From assembly GCA_013397115.1 (NCBI GenBank), contig VWZW01002470.1, positions 982,729 to 1,046,728 on the forward strand: a DNA stretch of 64,000 nucleotides. The letters run 5' to 3'. The notes beneath the pieces were generated by a model, which saw only the letters and a program-made list of their open reading frames with translations, had not been told where the DNA came from and made no database searches. Of this stretch, positions 15,801 through 30,500 are shown one piece after another. Position 1 is the first letter of the stretch, and each line of letters opens with the position of its first letter. This DNA comes from Edolisoma coerulescens. Lineage: Eukaryota; Chordata; Aves; Passeriformes; Campephagidae. Made by a program: the position numbers and the translations under genes.

Positions 15801-18800
15801 CCTGGATTTCAGCTGTGCAACCCGGTCTGAGTCAGGGAGGGAGCATTCTCTCAACAGCACTGCTCACAGTCCTGCCCTGCAGAGTCAAAGGACTCAGATG
15901 ACTGGGCTGAAGAAGGGCACAGTCAGACCTCTGGAGCAGGGGAACAACTTGACATGAAATCTTGCTGGAGCACTGCAGAGGGAGGTTTGGTTGGTGTCAG
16001 TTCAGAACATGAGACTGTAATAATATTTGCCCTCGGTTCAACTTGATATACTATGTACAAAAGCCTCTGTTTGAATAAAGGAATGGCCAGGGAAACATGA
16101 ACTGAGAAGAGCCAAGAAACTCAAAGCAAAGTCCCAATTCTTTTTGTCTGGAAATCTAACTGTTTTGGAAAGAAACAAAAACACACTGAAGGTAGACAAG
16201 GAAAGCTCAAGACACATTTCTTGCTGAATTTTCTCAGTTCCTTGATGATATTTAAGAAGGAGAGAGCAAGTGCATGTGTGTTCCACAGAAAGGGTTCAAA
16301 AACATGCCTTTTTTTTTTTTCTTCATTCAGGGAACCAGTCTGGCTGTCAGAGCAGCCTTGGTCTCCTGGATAAATAAAATCATAGTGTTTTTTCATAGCC
16401 TGCAGGGTGGGAAGGAAAAAAACCAGCAGTGAGGCAATCTAGACCTCACCCTACCCCAATTTTGACCTAGGACAAGCCACTGGCTCACATGCTCAGAAAC
16501 AGTCATGAGGGGACATGTGCCACTGCTTTTGCAGCCATCTAAACCACAATGCCTTCACCATCTCCCTGACCTACCTTTATACATTTTAAGGGTTTCTGTG
16601 CAGCACACTGAATGTCAGGGCCCTTAATGGCACTGGATCCTGGCACTCCAGAAAAAAAATTCAAGCTGATTGTCAAGAGAAGGGTAAACCTGGTCCAAGG
16701 CTAGAGGGATGTCAGGACATAGTAAAGTATTTCTCCATCCCTCACCTAGACCACGTTACTTTCAGCACAGCATTCAGATAACAGCCTTGGCAGTTGTTTC
16801 TGTCACTGATAAGACAGACCGGTCCCCTGAGAGATGTTTGAGCCTGTACACACCATTAAATATTTTAGTTTGGTCATTTGAATGCTAGTAATCAAAGCTT
16901 TCTGGGCAACAAAGACCAGTGCAGCAGTGCTGAAGCACCAATATTTAGGACTTTCCAGTTGACTGTGTTTTTCCAAATATGTTTGAGAAGGTCCAGGCAG
17001 GCTTACCTGCCCCAGACACTACCTCTTTCTCCTTGAGGTGTATTTACCCAGATGGCAGGTGTTTTATATTTCAGAAAACATTCGAGTAGGAAAACATTTG
17101 TACAGGCAGGTTCACCTCAGAGGACTTATTTTCTTTCTCCCTTTTTTGTGGGAATAAAGAGCCTTGCACCAGACCCTGGAGCTACTCACGAGCTAACCCT
17201 GTGTGCACGTGAGGCCACGCAGAGCCAAGGCCCGGGTGGGGGACATCTGTGCTGCCAGCTCCAGGGAGGCAGCGTGCCGGGGCATTTGGCACTGCTGGGC
17301 TGAGGCAGGAGCGTGAGATTATGGATACCTTGTCCAACAATCCAGATGTGACTTAGATATGCACTCAAGAAGCAGCTCCATACAGCTGTAGCTGCTTGTA
17401 TGATTTAATTTTATTTATTTTTTTTAATGCTAAAGGAAAGGTCCTCAGCCTTCCGGCCTCTGGATGGGCTGGGGAAGGCAGGTAACCTGAGTCAGCTGCA
17501 GCAGCCTAACAAACTCAGTAATGTACCACCAACCCATGAAGCATCAGCTCTGCCAGACTTCTCCAGACACCTGCTGCTCCCCTCAGATAAAGGGAAGAAA
17601 GGGCCTGTCTTGAAACAGGCAGAGGCTGAAGCAGATCTGGCCAAGAAAGCCAGTAAAGACTGAGAGTGCTGTGACCTGAAAGGCTACAATTATTCACAAC
17701 AGTTCCTTTGCTAACTGGGCATCTTCTGCATGAGGGTTTGTCGGGGAGCATCAAAAGCCTGCTGCTCCTCTCAGGAGAGGGAGCCAAACACCACGCAGAG
17801 TGACAAAAGCAGCAGTGCCAGGCCTGTGCCCCCCAGCCCCAGCCCCAGCGTACCTGAGAGGAGCGAGCAGAGCAGTGGAGCTGGCAGCCAACTTCGGCTG
17901 AATCCACAGCACAGGCTGGGAATTCAGAGCAGGGTCAGACACGGTCCGGTCATCACCAAGCAAGTTCAAGGAACATCCAAGGTCAAGACAAGGACTGTCC
18001 GCAATTCAGGGACCACATCAGCAAAGCCCACAGGCAGCCACCAGCAGGGCTTGTGGGAGGCAGGAGCAGACATCCCTCCAACACAGCTCGGAGAGAGACA
18101 AGAGCCTCAGGTCTGAGCTTACTTGGATTCAAGGGCCCACCCCCTAGGCAGAGAGTGTGGGTGGAAGCCCCAGGTGAGGTGGGTCAGGGTCATTAAGGAC
18201 TAATGATGCCCTCAGGGCCAATGGCCAGCTCAGGTGTGGCTGGTCAGAGCAGAGACAGCAGCAGGGCAAGAGGGAAAACACACAAGGACAGATTTCAGTT
18301 CTTGTGATGGCAGTTTATGCTGTAAGCGACTGCAGAGGGGTTTCTTTATGTAAGGACCTATGAAAAAGATTTTTTTTTATGTGAAGGATTATTTTCTTAC
18401 ATGAATTAATCCTGCTCTCTGCCAAAGTCTGCTGCAAAAGAGCAGGATGTTCTCTGGAAAAATGAAACACAGAGAAGCTCCCATGACCCAGCTAGTCCAG
18501 CCACCTGAGGGGATCCCAGTCTAGTGCTCTGCTGCATCGTGTTGCCTTTAATTTTATTTCCACATTGCTCCCCATTCTCATAAGCCAAGATGTAGAATCT
18601 AAAATTGTCTCCTATGTTTGCTGAAGTTTGGAAACTAGAAGCAAGCCCTGTCACTGCAGCCTATGTCTAAAGAGCCAACTCATTTGTCTTGTCAGTAGCT
18701 TCTTTCTTTTGATCTCCAGAGCTATTCACAGTTCAGTTGCTTTCCAGAGATGACTTGTTGCAGTTTGCTTTGGTGTGAACCAGGCTTTGAAACCAGTGAG

Positions 18801-21487
18801 CAGAATGCACAACACTTCTGCACAAGATCTTGAGGAAACAGCCGGGTAATTTATGGCACAAACGACTAGTCTTCAAAGGATAACATCTTTTCAGCAGAAG
18901 TCCCTTTTCTTCAAAGGAAAAAAATGCCTTTTGCTTTGTGAACTTGCATTTTTATATATACACATATAACAAACATTTATTTTACAGCCACCATGTCTGT
19001 GGCATGATGTGTGTGTGTAGAAAGGTCAAATGAAAGCAACTGCCCTCAGAGTGTTGGAAGGGATATTGTCTGAAGGTGGCTGCTCCCACCCTCTCTGCAG
19101 TTTAAAGAGGGATTGTAACATGTCCTGTGGAAGCAGCCAGCAAGGGCTGGCCTCCCACTGGGCAGTGCTGGAGCAGGAGCAGACAGCAAGCCAGCATCTG
19201 ACATGGCAATGGAACCTGTGGGAATGATCTGGCAGCAAAGAGACTGCAGGGGAAACAAGCTCAGGCAGATAATTAGAAAGACACGAATGGCCTGGAATGG
19301 CCTGGATATCCCTGTAATGATCCCAGTCCCATCTTCCCCTCCACACGTTCCTTGGAACAACTCCCTCGTATCCTAAGGAAAGCTGCATCTTTACACAAAG
19401 TGCCTTCTTCTGTGTGCTAGGACAATGAAAATGCATCACAGGTCTTGCTGGAATTGGTCCTAAGGTGGGAACTCAGCCATTCTGGAGCACAGATGGGGTC
19501 AGGTCAGGTTTTTCCCTACAAACAGGAGAAGCCATGTGGTTTTCGTATAATTTGGAACGTTTTCTTACAGAATGAAGATTGATTAGATGCCTGGAGTTCC
19601 CCAGAAACAATGTTGATAGTGTTAGCAGCCTGCACACCACAAGAACCCATTCATAAAAAAAAAATCCTCATTTTTAAATTTATTTTTTTAAAACTTTATG
19701 TTCTTGGAAAAAGAAGCTTATTGAGTAACTATCAGAGTTCCTCTTTCATCACCTTGTCATAAATCCCACAGGCTCTGAATTCCTTTAACAATCTCTCAGT
19801 TGAATTGTGACCTGCCTATTCTAATAAATAAACCTTTTTTTTCTTCCCCCCCAAAAAAGTTGGAAACATCCAAGGAGTTGCTCCCCCTTGCCCTTGCCCT
19901 GAGTTCTACTAATTGAGACATCAAAGCAGATGGGAAATCAAGGTTGTGCCTGTACAATCCCTGGGCATTAACCTTTCTCTTTAGACCACTTTCAAACAGG
20001 GCAATTAACTTTTGCCAACAGAGATCCCCCTCTGAAGTTTCAGCCATACATTCTTCTATCACTATTTACATGAAGGATGAAACAGCTGCTGCCTTTCACC
20101 CTGAGGTGGCTGTTCCTTGGGGGCAGGTGAAGAGTTCCTGGGTGTATTTTGTGCAAACTGACATCCCATCCCAACCCAGTTCTAAACCAAACCCATGGTG
20201 CCCCTATAAGGTGTGGAGGCTTTTTTATCATCTTCACAAACACACTGACAGGTAAATTTGATACTGAAAACTGTCAAAACTGGAGATGATATTGCTGTAA
20301 AAGGTAAGTTAATGGAAAAACTGCCTAAAATTCACAGACCATGAGAGTGCACTTAAAAAATGATCCCTGGGCAGATAGGAAGCAGTGTCACCTTAACTCA
20401 ATTGGATCAGGGCTTTGCTCCCTAATGGAGCCCTGCAGATAATTTAAACATTTCAAAGAAACACATGAACATCTGCATGGGGGCTGTTCTGTGCTCTGCA
20501 TTTGCCCCATCCTAAACTAAATCAGAAAGCTCCACTATGCAGCAATGTCTAATTCACACTGCACCCCATGGATGTAAACACTTCACTGACATCCTGAGGA
20601 AAGATAATGCTAGGCCTCCCAAGGGCCCCCAAGGATCCGCAGCATTTTTGTGGCTGGTTGGACAGGGTAACATACGTGTACCCATGTTATTTGGAGCAAA
20701 CAGGATGCATAAATGAATGCTGCCCTTGGGCAAGAACAAATCAGGTGGTGCTTGTTTTCTCCCTAATTTGCTGGCATCGTTGTTCTGCTGGTGAGCAACC
20801 CCAGCAAAGCCCCCTGGCACATTTTCACTCATATTTAGCTCAGGCCTCTGAACACTGAACATTCAGGAAGAGAGACTGAAATGGGACCAGGCTTCAATGA
20901 AAAGCTGGCCCCTAACATACACACACACACATTTAAGTGCTCTATGCAGTGAACACATGATTGTGCTTAGGACAATATGCTGCTCCCAAAAAGGGTTTGC
21001 AGGTTTCCTTGTAGAGGGGGTGGTGGCAAAGTGCCAGCAACAGACACGGCCCATAAGCCCCACTTCTCCACAGTTTCTGCCTCTCCCTGTCAGACAGGAC
21101 AGTCCCATTAAGCCACATGCAAGATACAGCCTTAGAATAACTGAGTGTAGTGTGTCCCTGGGTGTCCCAGAGGACCTGGACTGAACACTGTAGGTTCAGG
21201 GAGTATCAGTGGTACAGGGCAGAAATATGCATCTTTCCCTCTTGAGGTGCCGAATTACTTCACATCCTTGGGCAATGCAGAGCGGAGGTGTGACATGCTG
21301 CCAGCCCAGAATGTGTCCCCAGTGTCCTTCAGCAGGGGTAATTCACAGCAAGCCACAGGACATCTAAGCACATCCTGATTCAGCCAAGCATTTTTGGTGT
21401 GTGCTTCAGTTCTTCAGTGACAGGGAACCAGTGTGTGATGCTCCCTGCAATGAGTGACCACACGAGCATCTGGAACCCGGCTCCTGC
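9851..21487. other. Intergenic, no gene recognised
   Basis: No supportable gene. Simple features are a T run at about 16308-16320, an AT-rich block at 10.4-10.8 kb, a tandem 10-mer AATGGCCTGG twice at 19286-19305, a mixed TA/CA/TG-rich stretch near 18.95-19.02 kb and a short (AC)n at 20919-20931. GC rises at 17.2-18.2 kb without CpG-island density. Confidence 0.6.
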
Positions 21488-21519
21488 TTTTAGAATTAGC
21501 CTGTTTTAGAATTAGCCTG
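21488..21519 (+). repeat. Perfect 16-bp tandem duplication
   Basis: The unit TTTTAGAATTAGCCTG occurs twice without a spacer. Such perfect short duplications are usually recent slippage events. Confidence 0.9.
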
Positions 21520-24500
21520 TTTGACCAGTGGATGATTAGAAGTGACCCCTGCTTCTGGCAGGAATCCCCCAAAAACATTCTCTGTCAGGACCCCAGTTAT
21601 TCACCACCCCATGTGCTGGGGGTTTGGCTCACATTTAACCTCCAGTGACCCCCACCTGCTGCTGAGACCCAGCAAATTTTGCTGGGTATCCAAGTCCTGG
21701 AGAAAGAGCCTGGCCATCATACTCAGCTTGGGAGGCACAGATGAACACCAGAGCTTCTCTCCAAAGCTTCCTGGCAGGCTTTGACTTGGAGGAGACAGAG
21801 GGAAAGAAGAAATTTGAAAACACCCTTTCCCCTTTCAGAGCAGCGAGCTGGAAATCAGTCTGCCTGCCAGCTCTTGCGGTGTAGTTGCCAGGCAGTAGTA
21901 CTGCTCTGCAGGCCAGGATCAACAAACTACACATTTGTATTCTCACCAGGGCCAGCATTATTACTGCCACAACTTAACACCCTTAAACAGGGACTGCTGC
22001 AGCTGTGAGACCTGTCTTGGGAATCAGGAGAATCACAGCAAGCAGTTGATGAAGGACCCACAGGAAAAGAGTGGTGGCTATAAACCTCATGGAGAGGGCA
22101 AACTCCTTCCTGTTGTGGATAGAAAACAAAGTATCTGGTACCCAGATGGATGGAAAAAGATACGTAGGAAGGAAACGGACCAACTAGTTGAAGATGGAGC
22201 CCTTTGGATGGACTTCCTGGTGGCTTGACCACAGCCACCAACATTGCTCCAGCAGGATGCTGTCACTAGCACTGTGGAATTAGGACTGACATCCACCACA
22301 GTCTGTTGGCACAAGCAAGCCCTGCCACCTTACCAAGAACCTCTAACTTTCTCCATCTCTCTTTCTCTCTCATGTGGCCACTCATACACCCTCAGCAAGT
22401 GACCAGTTACTCGTGTTCAGCCAAGGGATCATCAGCCAGCAAGCAGTACCAGACACAAGGAAACTCTTGTGGCAGTAGAAATAAAATTGAGATGCTGGAA
22501 ACACTTGGCTTTTTCCACACACAGATCTGACTCAGGTCATCGTAGAGAGCTGAGTGAACTCCAGGTGAAAGGGTTTAGACATGGTAATTACAGCATGAGA
22601 TTCCCTGTCAGTGTTTCAGAGCGATCCCTTCATGGTGCACAGCAGTGGGCACGGTGAATGGCAGGACAGGGATTCATTGTTACCAAGGGTTTTCTTCTCA
22701 CCCTGATTTCCTGCAAACGTCTCAGATCATGGACAGGAGACAAACAAGGAAAAGTGTAAATTCTGTGCTTTGACCGGTTTTTCTTCCCTTCTGCCACAGC
22801 CCTTTTTGCTGGCCCCCAAAACTACTGCTGCAGACAAACAGCATCACAGAGGGACCTCTCCATTTCCTAGGACTGAGGATGACAGTCTTACATATTCCAG
22901 GAGCTGTTACTGCTGAAAATCTTCTCGAGGAGAAAACCAGATCATCCCTTGAGACGACACCTTCCATCTGAACCTTCCAGGGTTGATGCTTCACAGGAAA
23001 ATTCTTCATCAAGAGGTCTTAACACTGAGTTTGTGAAACACCATCTTCTCCCTTGTTTATTTCAACAAACAGCTGAAGATTCTCTGGCCAGAGAGAAGAC
23101 CAAATCACCTCATCACCTCTCTGACAAGCTCATACCAATGTACCATCATGGTGACTGAAAAGCTGTGGATGGCTCCAAATCAGGATTTATTTTTAGGTTT
23201 CCAGACTGTGCATGCTCTTGCCAAAAGAGCCTGGTCCAAAGTTTATTCAAGTCCACGATAAAAATGTCTAATGGCGTGAATGACCTTTGGATCAGCTCCA
23301 AACACTGTGCACTGATATTAGCACTGGGGCTGGCTGGGGATTCCCTTTGGGAAGGCTGCCCAGTAAAGAGGCAGTTTTCACAAAATTGAAATTTTCAGGG
23401 AGAAAAACATCCTGATTTTGAACCTTCTTTCCTTTCACAATAAAGAAATAAAAATACCCTTTTTTTTTTTTTCCTAATTAAGAAAAGTCAAGAAGAAGTA
23501 TTTTCTTCAGGGCCAGTTGGAACAAAATCAGAAACTATGTTTTGGTTTGAATGTGTTCAATAAACCATTAAAACCTCATTTTCCTATAAGTACACAGTCT
23601 CACTGGGCTGTGGTTTAGATGTCTCATCTTTCCTGCAGGCTGTTTCCTCGAGGACTCCATCTGCCATGGTGCAGAGACTCTTAAGGTCTGTGAGACATGT
23701 CAGCAGCTACACATTGTTCCCTGAAAAATACAGGTATTAAGTTACTGCGTGAGAGCTGCTAGAAGGAAATAAAATTCAAGGCTGATGTTCAGCGTTGAGT
23801 GGAATTGAAGCAAAGCTTTCAGGGTTAATTGAACAAACTAAAGTGAAACACATCAATTTGGAGCATTTGGAGCAAAACTTTTGATCAAAAAATGTCAGAG
23901 CAGAACTTATTTCCCTCTGCAAAGCAAGATGTTTTAAAATTTTATTCCATGAAAAATTTGGTGTTTCTTGACAACGACTAGAGAGAAAACGGAAGGTTTC
24001 AAGGGAGCAAACCTCCCTTTCACAGCAATGCTGTTATTAAGAAAGCAAGAAAGGTGAGGAAGTAAGGAAGATGTGAGAAGCTTACTGCTCTGTAGCTGAA
24101 AAGTCCTGCAGAAATGAGCACCAAACGTCCATGCCCTCTCAGCAACTGTATGCCTTCGTATTTCCAGGATCCTTTCACAGGATGACATGCAATGCACCAG
24201 GGATGAGAGATTAAAGAATCCCCAGCTGATGAGAGAGAGTTTTGAGTAACCATTTCCCTGGATGCCTCAGCTCACCATGGCAAGAACACATCTCTGGGGC
24301 TTTGGAGGCTCTCTCAGATCTAATTTCACTTTCACTGCATCATTGTCTTGCCTGGAGTTGTTCATGGTTCAAGGGAGGCCAGAATTCATTCCTGTCTCAC
24401 TTGCCACCCAGCTGACAGGTGGTGTGAAAGTGAAGTGGCATGTGGAGCAAGCACATGGGAAAATCACCTTTTGATCTCACTGAAGGTGGTCCTCAAACCA

Positions 24501-27500
24501 GGTCATGCTTGAGAGAACTGGCAGGGAAAATAAGGAGAGGCTGGGCTGCAGCTGTCTGTGTTGGGGCAGTCTCCAGTTCAGAAGAATATTTGCCTTTCTC
24601 TCGCTGCCAATTTTAGAGCCTTTATAAATACCACACCTAAATAAAATGGAATAAAATAAATGATCCTCTTCAAGCACCCCACGCCCTTTAATCACCCTCC
24701 CTAAGAACATCCAAAGGCTGCAGGGATGCATGAGGGTAGGAATTATTGTTAAAAATAACCAGTCTAGGGAGGAAAGCAATTTATGCTGGGTCTGGAGCAA
24801 GGATGAGGTTCCATTTCCTTCTGAGAATCAAGTGAACAATGTCAGCCCAGAGCCTGCTGTGGGGACATCAGTGACCTCCACAGCACAACCTCGCAGCAGC
24901 ACACGCAGAGTCAGGACATGGGGAGCAGCCAGCCCGTTCCCTGTCACTTGTCCAGTGACAATATTTCACAAGCATCCCATCCTCACTGGTAAATCTGCCC
25001 CTTGATGTGCACGGTTTTGTTTTGCCACAAAGCACAAAATTTAATTTTCTGATTATTTGGCAAGATGCCTTTGTCCTGTGAATGCTCCTGGGCCCAGCAC
25101 AGATCGAGGGCTATTCCCTGGGGTCTTATGCTCACAGACAGATATTTGCCAATTCCCAAAAGGTCCAGATACTTAGCCACCTTTTCTGAACAAGGTGCTT
25201 GACCAGAGATGAGATGCAAGACAGATGCAGCACTAATTAGCTCTGAACCAAGTGTGGCTCAAAACACAGCTCTTAGAGAAGATAATGCCACTCACCTTAG
25301 AACTGGACCATGCGATCTGTAAATGTCAGGTCTGGAATACACACTACAGTGTGGTATTTATAGTGCCTTTTTACTATTGCTATTATTATTGTTATTATTT
25401 TCCTTTTTACCTGGGGACTGAATGTTTGGGGACTGTGGCAGGAGAGGTCTGTACATCTGGAAAGCGTCAGATTTAACGCCCGAAGTCATCAGCCCAGGTC
25501 AGCTAAAAGTACATGTTTGCTTCCAGCAGCAGCTGTGCAAACTCCTGTTGCCTTGGTTGTGCAGGGCTTATGTAAAGATTCCTCAAAGACAGTGCCCTCT
25601 TTGTGAGCCCTTAGCTCTGCTGATCCCTGGCAATTCCAACCCCAGTTTCAAAAAGAAACGGGCCTAAAATGGCACTCCCACCGCAAACAGATGTATTTCA
25701 GCCTCTGTCTAAGGCAGCATTCATTTCATCATGAAAAGGAAAACACCATAATTTAGGGTCACACATCTCCTGCCTGTCAGTCAGGCACTGCCAGCTATTT
25801 TTACAGCATCCCAGGGTGTTGTGGCAGTCTAGAGAACAAGTGACACACCTTTCTAAAGGCAGCTCAGAACGATACCGTTCAGCGAGAAACTCTGAGCTCC
25901 AAGCTTTGGGTTTGCCCCTGGTTTTTTTTTTTTTTCCTTGAACAGGCTTGAAATAAAATCTCTCTGTGTGTATTGCACATTGATTTTCTTTGCTTCCCAT
26001 TGCTTCATGGACTGGCCCTGCACCCTGCAGAATCCACAGTGCAGGTTCAGCATTAGAACTTTTTCCATGGTGCTGTGGCATGTGGGTGGAGCAGACGTAC
26101 CATGAGAACAAACTCTCTCACACCAGCAGCCAACAGCTGAACAAAACTATACCTACTGTAAGAGAAGCCAAATTTCACTCACTGACTTCAGGAGCTGTCA
26201 GTCGCTTCTGTTTTACATTGAGATTGAAACTGGCCATTTTTTTTAACCTAACAAACAAAACTGTAGTTAACAACAATCCAGTAAAACTACTGGGTATCTG
26301 AAAGAGGCACAGAGAGCATAGAGAAAAAACAGTTCCAAGCATCCCTGCCTTGTAGCCAAATATTATATCTGCAGTGCAAACAGAACACCTCTATATTTAC
26401 ACTTTGGTGGGAGTTTTGATCAGCTTTAGGGTTCAGACCACTGCTAATTAAAATCACCAAAAAGTCTTTGCATTGACTTTAACGAGCTCTGAGACAAGAC
26501 TGGAACATAGAGCATTCTACCAAGAATTCAAAGTGGAAAAAAACCCCAACTCTGGTAAAACTCTTACTTCGGTATTTCTGAAAGTTGAATGCCTGAAGGG
26601 ACTATGCTGCTCTGGCTGTGCAGTTTCAGCCTTCACGGATAAAAAGCCCTGCTGAGCCCCTCCTGACAGTGCCAGAGTTCCTCATGTGGAAAAGTCCGCT
26701 GGCAGGTTTCATTATGATAATTGTGTGATGGTTAATAGTACACTGTGGAGAAAGTGGGCAAGAAAACACAAGGGAGCAAAATCCAGATGATCAATCATCC
26801 TTTTCCCTGACACTGTCCTTACGTGGGTTGTTTTCACCAGGAATATACACCTAATAATTGCCCCGATTCCTTGTTTTTTCAACATCATTTCTACGGCAAA
26901 TGCCATTAGTTACTGTACTGTGGTGATTTAAAGCTGAAAACGTACTGTGACCTGAATCAAAAGACAGATTAACTTATCTGCTTTAACAAGGAGTTGCTTG
27001 AAGTCTTATAGGAAACACTGTATGAACTTACATTTCATAAAGCCAGTAATTGCTTTTCCTGTTACTTTTCTATGAGAGAAATACAAAAGGAAATGGGAGC
27101 TGGGTGCATAATGGGAACTGGGTTGCAGAGCTTTAAGCCTGCAGGTCATCAATTCAAGGTAATTTAGCTGATGACTCCAGTGGTCTCAGCCCAGCTGTCA
27201 GGGGGCAGGTGACCACACTTGGCCATCCACCAATGCTGAAACCTTGATGGCAATTCAGTGAATGTAGAGAGCTTTGACTGCCCAGCCTGCCCAAGCCCGA
27301 ATCCCGTGCCGGGGGGTTTGGCTCAGCCCCATCTGTTGAGCAGCTGGATACAGCATGGGCAGACACTGACCAGAGGTACCCAGGTCAGTCCCTCTGAGCA
27401 CCACACAGAGGTCAGGCTCTCTCTGCCTCTGATTACGGAAATCAGAAAAGGCTGAGTGGATTCCCAGTGGTACAGGCTTACCCCTAGGCAGCCCCAGAGG

Positions 27501-30500
27501 AGGGCTCTGTGTGAGGGATCTGCTAAGGGCCTGCTGATGAGGATAAACAAGTAGGAAATTTTTCAGCAAATGACTTCCAACAATGAATTTACCGAGTTAC
27601 AGCATCCATGGACCGATATCCTTCAGGAAGGCTCCATTCTTAGCTCCCACTCTTTCACTAGGAGATATGCTCAGCTTGGTTTTCAGTGGGATATTAGCTT
27701 AGACATGGGAACCAAAGACTTTTAACTTGAAAAGTTAGGACAGTGAGTTCTGACTTTTTTTCCCCCCCATTTGTGGACACTTAGCAGCAATGCAGCTCCT
27801 CTACAGTGAATTTAAGCTGACTAGAATTGCTTTTCTTGGTTTCCTTCCACAAGTGACAGGTTGACAGCTACTGCTCTTGGAAGAAGACAGCCTTCCAATC
27901 CTCAGGTCACCATATGGTGCCAAATAATTTCTTTCATGTCATACCTGATTTAGAGCAGGAGGAAATAGAGCTAAGAGACCATCTCCCCCATTGTCCATCA
28001 CGTGTCACTGCATCATGCCCTGTTTTCAACATGCCCCATCCCAACAGGCAATTTGAGAGCTGTGGTTGTCCTTCCAAGCTTTATAAATGTGCTAAATGGG
28101 GTGGATAGCTGGAGGAGAAATGTGCCGTTGACTGTCAGACATTACAGGAGGGAATAATGTGTCATAAATCAAAGAGACACAACACTATCACAACAGGCTA
28201 GCCAAGAATATGAACTGTAAGAGTTCTTATAATGACATCTATTTGTTGAGTCAAGAATTTCATCTCTAAGCTGTTCAGTGAGGCTTTACATTTCTGCTCT
28301 GGTCCTGTGTTCTAAATGATCACTTACAAGAAAAATCTGAAAAAAATAAGTGTTTTATTTTCTTGGGGAGAGTTATTCTCAGTTATCCATGCTTCTTCCA
28401 TTTTTAAAAAAATTCCAGAAAATCTTAAGCTGTGAAATACTTGCTTTTTCAAAGAGTTTTTAATTCTTCAGAGTACCTTATGGTGTGCTCTTGTTCCTCT
28501 TTAACCATGTTTGGAACAGAAGCATCCTTCCCACTGTGATACTTTCCTGTGCTTGTCACAAGAGCAAGCAGGCTAGAAAAGCAGAAGTAGGAAGCACAGT
28601 GTATGTCTGGAAATCAGGGAGAGTAAACAAACCAGCAGAGAGTCACCTCGTTCCCACTCTAAATGGAAGACTATCTGAAGGAAGCACGTTAGATTCCTCC
28701 ACTTGGTGTTTCTTCCCCTGCTCCCCTTGCACCTTCTTCAGGCTTTCACTGTAGGTCAATGTCCACAGCAGGGAAGGCAAGGACTACGCAGTCTCCCTCC
28801 TTTCTTCTTAGCATAGCACTTGGTCCAAAATGAACAGAGCAAGACAAGACTCCATTTGGATCAGAAAGAAATCACCTGCCCTCCAGGTGGGGTGTTAATC
28901 CAGCCCTGCATTCTCTTTTTGGTAACAGACCTCACAATACCCTCACAGCTTTACACACCATGAGGTGCAAGTACAGTTAATCTCCAAATATTTTACTTGC
29001 ACCATAAAACAAGGCACCAGTCTTATTCCCATTCTGCAGTTGGACCCAGAGGCATGATGGACTTGAGCCAAGAGGGGTCTGGAACATCTTGCCACTGCCG
29101 CCCAAACAGGCAGCCCATTTGGCCTCTGCCAGCACTGGGCAAAGCCTTAGTCCTTCATTTTTGATGCCTTATTCCAATCCCACCGCTGTCCCTCCACACG
29201 CCAGTTTGGTGCGGGAACAGGCCCGTTGGGGCTGCAGAGCATTCCCTGCAAGCGGGCAGAAGGGCCATGTAAAAATCAAATCCACATGACTGTAGTTACA
29301 GGCAACCAAAGAGAGGGTTGCTCTTCCAAGAAAAACTTTTCCATGTAAAAGAATTCTTAATCTCCCCTTTGACTGTCATTGTTGAAATGATGGCTTCACA
29401 GGCTTGAAATTTAAGACCCTATCGGCGTCTTTTCTGTTTGCTGTGATTTATGAATGGTTTCGCTGTTGATTATCCTCCAAGATTACAGCACAGCAGCCCT
29501 GACAGACAAGCAGAGGAAATTTCACAGGATAACGGGCAGCTCCTTCTCCGGGGCAGTAAGGCAGGGAGGTGTGTTTTGATTCAAGTATGCAACAATATCA
29601 GCGAATGCTGACTGGACACCACAGGCAATTGAATACTCATCATGTGGCACCCTACTCAAAGGCAAGCAGGGTCAGCAGAAGTCTTGATAATTTTTCTGTG
29701 CTTCAGAGCCTTTGCTCATTCTGTAATACAGCATTCAGTTGGGGTTTTTTGTCTGGATTGTGGCACAAATCTACACACTGCAGTCAAATACGAAAAGGCA
29801 ACATTTTCATACAACCCTGTGCATGTTCTTCAAAGATCATCCTTCTTTCCTGCAGTCACAAAGTCTACTGCCTTGTCTGGGAGATGTACCGTCTTTGTTG
29901 AAGTCCAGGCTATTCAAAGGAAATTTGCTTCCTTTGATTTATTGCCAAGAACAGGCACTCCTGACCCCAGAAAAGGAGATTTTTGTGCTTTTCATTCCCA
30001 TTTCCTGCCAGACAGTTTGTTCCAAGTCACTGCTAGGAGGGCTGTTTGTCTGGTGAGGGTAGCAGGGCCAGAGCAGGTGCAGCCATCACTTGAGGGGGCT
30101 GTGGCCTTCACTGGAGCAGACAGCCAAGACTTGGGAGTCGAGGTTGAAAAAATTTCTGATGTAGGGGCTGCCTAAAAATAAACGAGTAGACCTCTCAGGA
30201 GGTGATTTTATCTCTTGATAAATGGCCTCTGCTTTTCAGGCATTCCTTTGATTTGAACTCTGCCATACTGCCCTGCAAAATTAATCATTATTGGCATGTG
30301 GTTTCCAGGTCCAGCACTATGGATGTGCTTCCTGCTCTTTGTATCACATCTGGACCTGTGCCGTGAGCAGTGGTTTGCCGCCCTCGTGCTTTGAGTCATT
30401 TTGGGCTGAGGTGAACAACTCTGCAGTGTGCCAGGCAAGGGTGGTCTGGGCCTGACGTACCTGGGTCCCGCTCTGTGGTCACATTCCCTTCAGTGATGCT

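Noticed and set aside
29642..30175. 177-codon plus-strand ORF upstream of RFLNA
   Set aside because: Another frame of the same strand is open over much of the same interval; composition is not gene-like and no family is recognised.
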